Origin: Pseudoalteromonas flavipulchra NCIMB 2033 = ATCC BAA-314
GTDB taxonomy: Bacteria > Pseudomonadota > Gammaproteobacteria > Enterobacterales > Alteromonadaceae
Reading direction: 5' to 3'
Assembly (NCBI GenBank): GCA_000814665.1
Contig: JWIH01000021.1
Location: 372,001 to 436,000 of the forward strand
Length of the DNA stretch: 64,000 nt
Part shown: piece by piece, positions 62,338-64,000 of the stretch
Layout of the letters: each line of letters starts with the position of its first letter
Position numbering within the stretch: position 1 is the first letter of the stretch
Notes under the pieces: generated by a model
Databases searched by the model: none
The model's input: only the letters and a program-made list of their open reading frames with translations
Told to the model about the DNA's origin: nothing
Position numbers and translations under genes: made by a program

Positions 62338-63843
62338 TTAATTACAACCTTTTTGAATGGTTTGTGTTGTCACACTGACCTCAAAGTCATTGTAATCGTT
62401 ATCGTTTTGATCTTCCCAACGTTGGTTGGTACCTGAGACTTGGTACTTGGTTGATAGTGTATTGCTGTTACCATCGATAGCGAGCACATAGGTAAATGAT
62501 TGTCCTTGAAGGATGTCATAGCTGCCGGCACTGCCGTATTCATCAAGCAATTTAATATATTGGCCGTTTACTTTGATACCCCAGTCATTATTGAATAATG
62601 AGTCTTCTCTGACGAACGCGTAATTGATCCGCATATAGTTGTCAGGCACACATGCGGTTTCATTGTCGAGTATGTTTCCCGATAGGGTTTCATTGCCTGA
62701 GGTATTGCTCACGCCTGTTACGCTCAAAGAGAGTTCCCGATCGCCAGTGTACTCAGTATCGTCTATTGTTGCTATTTGAATGGTAGCAGTTGTGCTGCCA
62801 GCCGGTATTACCAATGAGGTAGGTGGTGCTACGTAGTCATCTGATTGCGTTGTCACATCATTGACCGCCACCGAAAAGCTGACGTCCTGCTCGAAGGCTT
62901 TACTTAAGGTAATTTGATAGCTAAGGGTACTTCCCTCATAAACCGCGTTTTCAATACTCGTTAACGTAAAAGACGGTGGCGAAGGAGGGGTTGGTGTACC
63001 GCCGCAACCAGAAACGGTATAGCATGTACTGCTGCCATTTGGGTTATATGCAAGGTCATTTACTCTTATTGGTAATGTATTGATATAACAGGTGCTTCCT
63101 GTATCAGGGTTTAGTTTATAAATCGCGCTTTTGTTGGTGTGTCCGGCGTCATTAATGATAACGCGACTGATAATAAGCTCTCCATTGCTATTAAGGCTTG
63201 CCCCTGTAACGGAAGTTAAGTCGTGATCAGATAATTTAGTCACAGAGAAGTCGTTGGTATTAACTTGGTAAACGGCTGCACTGGTAACTAGGATTAAGCG
63301 GCCATTATAAAACTCAAGATCGCCGCGGTATTTTCCCGCCAGTGAGGGGAGATCCGAGAGCTTAGTCGCGTCGCCTGTGTTTTTATCTATGCTGTATATA
63401 GAATCGTAACTCGTTCCAATGAGCCTATCGTTTGTGCTGTCATATGCCAATCCCACCAAATAAGCCGTTCTACCGACTATGGTATGAGAGGTTCCATCAA
63501 AATATGCCAATTGAACATAGCGATGTTTTTTACCTTCAATGGGAATATCTGCATCAGCTGGTAAGTTTAGATGACTGGTATCAACTTTATAGTCGATTGG
63601 CCTTGGTGCGGATGCATAGTACCAACGTGCACTGCTAGTATCATAGGCGAGTGCTGCCGAACTAAAAGCAGCTAAACTATTGGCGCTGGCTTGTCCTGCA
63701 CCTTCATCTAGGCCAAACAAAATACCAATATCGCCGCGGCCAGCGTTAATACCAAAAACCTGACCTGGGCAACTATCTGCATAGGTGTATGTGGAAAGTA
63801 ATGTTGAGATTAAACCAAGTGTTGTGAGTGATGCTTTTAACAT
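62338..63843 (-). CDS. Secreted protein with Calx-beta-like domain
   Basis: 501 residues, ATG after AGGGTTCCTGCT. A Sec signal peptide ends near STYTYADS. Residues about 25-280 form a beta-propeller-like region of ~45-residue strands (IYSIDKNTGDATKL, VYQVNTNDFSVTKL, IYKLNPDTGSTCYI). A Pro linker (TPTPPSPPS) leads to a Calx-beta-like domain (about 292-395: YEGSTLSYQITLSKAFEQDVSF, DDTEYTGDRELSLSV). The C-terminal ~100 residues with DQNDNDYNDFEVSV resemble a calcium-binding carbohydrate-like module (DUF4114-like). Probably a surface or secreted adhesive protein; function unknown. Confidence 0.75.
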   Translation of the reverse strand: MLKASLTTLGLISTLLSTYTYADSCPGQVFGINAGRGDIGILFGLDEGAGQASANSLAAFSSAALAYDTSSARWYYASAPRPIDYKVDTSHLNLPADADIPIEGKKHRYVQLAYFDGTSHTIVGRTAYLVGLAYDSTNDRLIGTSYDSIYSIDKNTGDATKLSDLPSLAGKYRGDLEFYNGRLILVTSAAVYQVNTNDFSVTKLSDHDLTSVTGASLNSNGELIISRVIINDAGHTNKSAIYKLNPDTGSTCYINTLPIRVNDLAYNPNGSSTCYTVSGCGGTPTPPSPPSFTLTSIENAVYEGSTLSYQITLSKAFEQDVSFSVAVNDVTTQSDDYVAPPTSLVIPAGSTTATIQIATIDDTEYTGDRELSLSVTGVSNTSGNETLSGNILDNETACVPDNYMRINYAFVREDSLFNNDWGIKVNGQYIKLLDEYGSAGSYDILQGQSFTYVLAIDGNSNTLSTKYQVSGTNQRWEDQNDNDYNDFEVSVTTQTIQKGCN

Positions 63844-64000
63844 AGCAGGAACCCTAAAAAGTTTACGTCCTGTAACTTAAAACAACACAAAGCAATGTCT
63901 TCGCAATTAAGTCCAACTCAATGCGATGACTTAATCCTTTAAGGCGGGCGCTTCCATTATTGACTTTGCAATCTAGCGCTATAATTGATCATAATTTACA

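Overview
The window reads as about 64 kb of chromosome from a marine gammaproteobacterium of the Alteromonadales, most likely Pseudoalteromonas. That placement is an inference from the moderate GC content, the protein sequences of the housekeeping genes (asnS, trhO, fklB, bioABFCD), the secreted DUF5666 and Calx-beta-like proteins, and a chromosomal integron.

Region 1 (1-10859) is a type VI secretion cargo island. It holds the 3' end of a thiolase-like accessory gene, a DUF4150 PAAR-like tip protein, a 1075-residue effector with a cluster of membrane segments near its C-terminus, and six tandem 320-residue membrane proteins of two related families. The six are best read as an expanded immunity array. 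A recombination scar (7838-7873) shows how one copy arose.

Region 2 (10860-36367) is mostly core and surface functions: a lipoprotein with ten DUF5666-like repeats, a CpdB-type periplasmic nucleotidase, a secreted protein with three OB-fold repeats, two RND adaptor/permease pairs without a TolC partner, a patatin-like lipase, a DEAD-box helicase/CvfB-like pair, trhO, an aldehyde dehydrogenase, a Sua5-type tRNA modification enzyme, tRNA-Ser(UGA) and fklB.

Region 3 (36368-41858, minus strand) is the most unusual locus. In transcription order it has a possible heme-binding beta-barrel protein, a 298-residue peptide with 63 cysteines and nine tandem copies of a 15-residue Cys repeat, a single-chain leader-binding/E1-like/YcaO cyclodehydratase, and a thiazolinyl-imide-reductase-like oxidoreductase. 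This looks like a compact azoline-forming RiPP system with an exceptionally large, repetitive precursor. A reductase stands where an azoline dehydrogenase is common, and no exporter or protease is present.

Region 4 (about 44220-55380) is a small decaying integron. The intI gene still has a LexA box upstream, but its frame is broken at a GTTAGAC core site before the catalytic tyrosine. Cassettes carry two membrane/cytosolic hypotheticals, a HEPN-like protein, two small lipoproteins and a membrane protein. Several attC sites can be paired with their cassette ends. The array has been invaded by two copies of an HUH (RAYT-like) element with TGACACCC ends, an IS1182-type element lying exactly at a cassette junction, and a C-terminally shortened IS110-type element.

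Region 5 (55430-64000) holds a KamA-family radical SAM protein, the divergent biotin locus bioA / bioBFCD with a clear BirA operator between, a 192-bp MITE-like inverted-repeat element, and a secreted Calx-beta-like protein. The last 157 bases show no gene.
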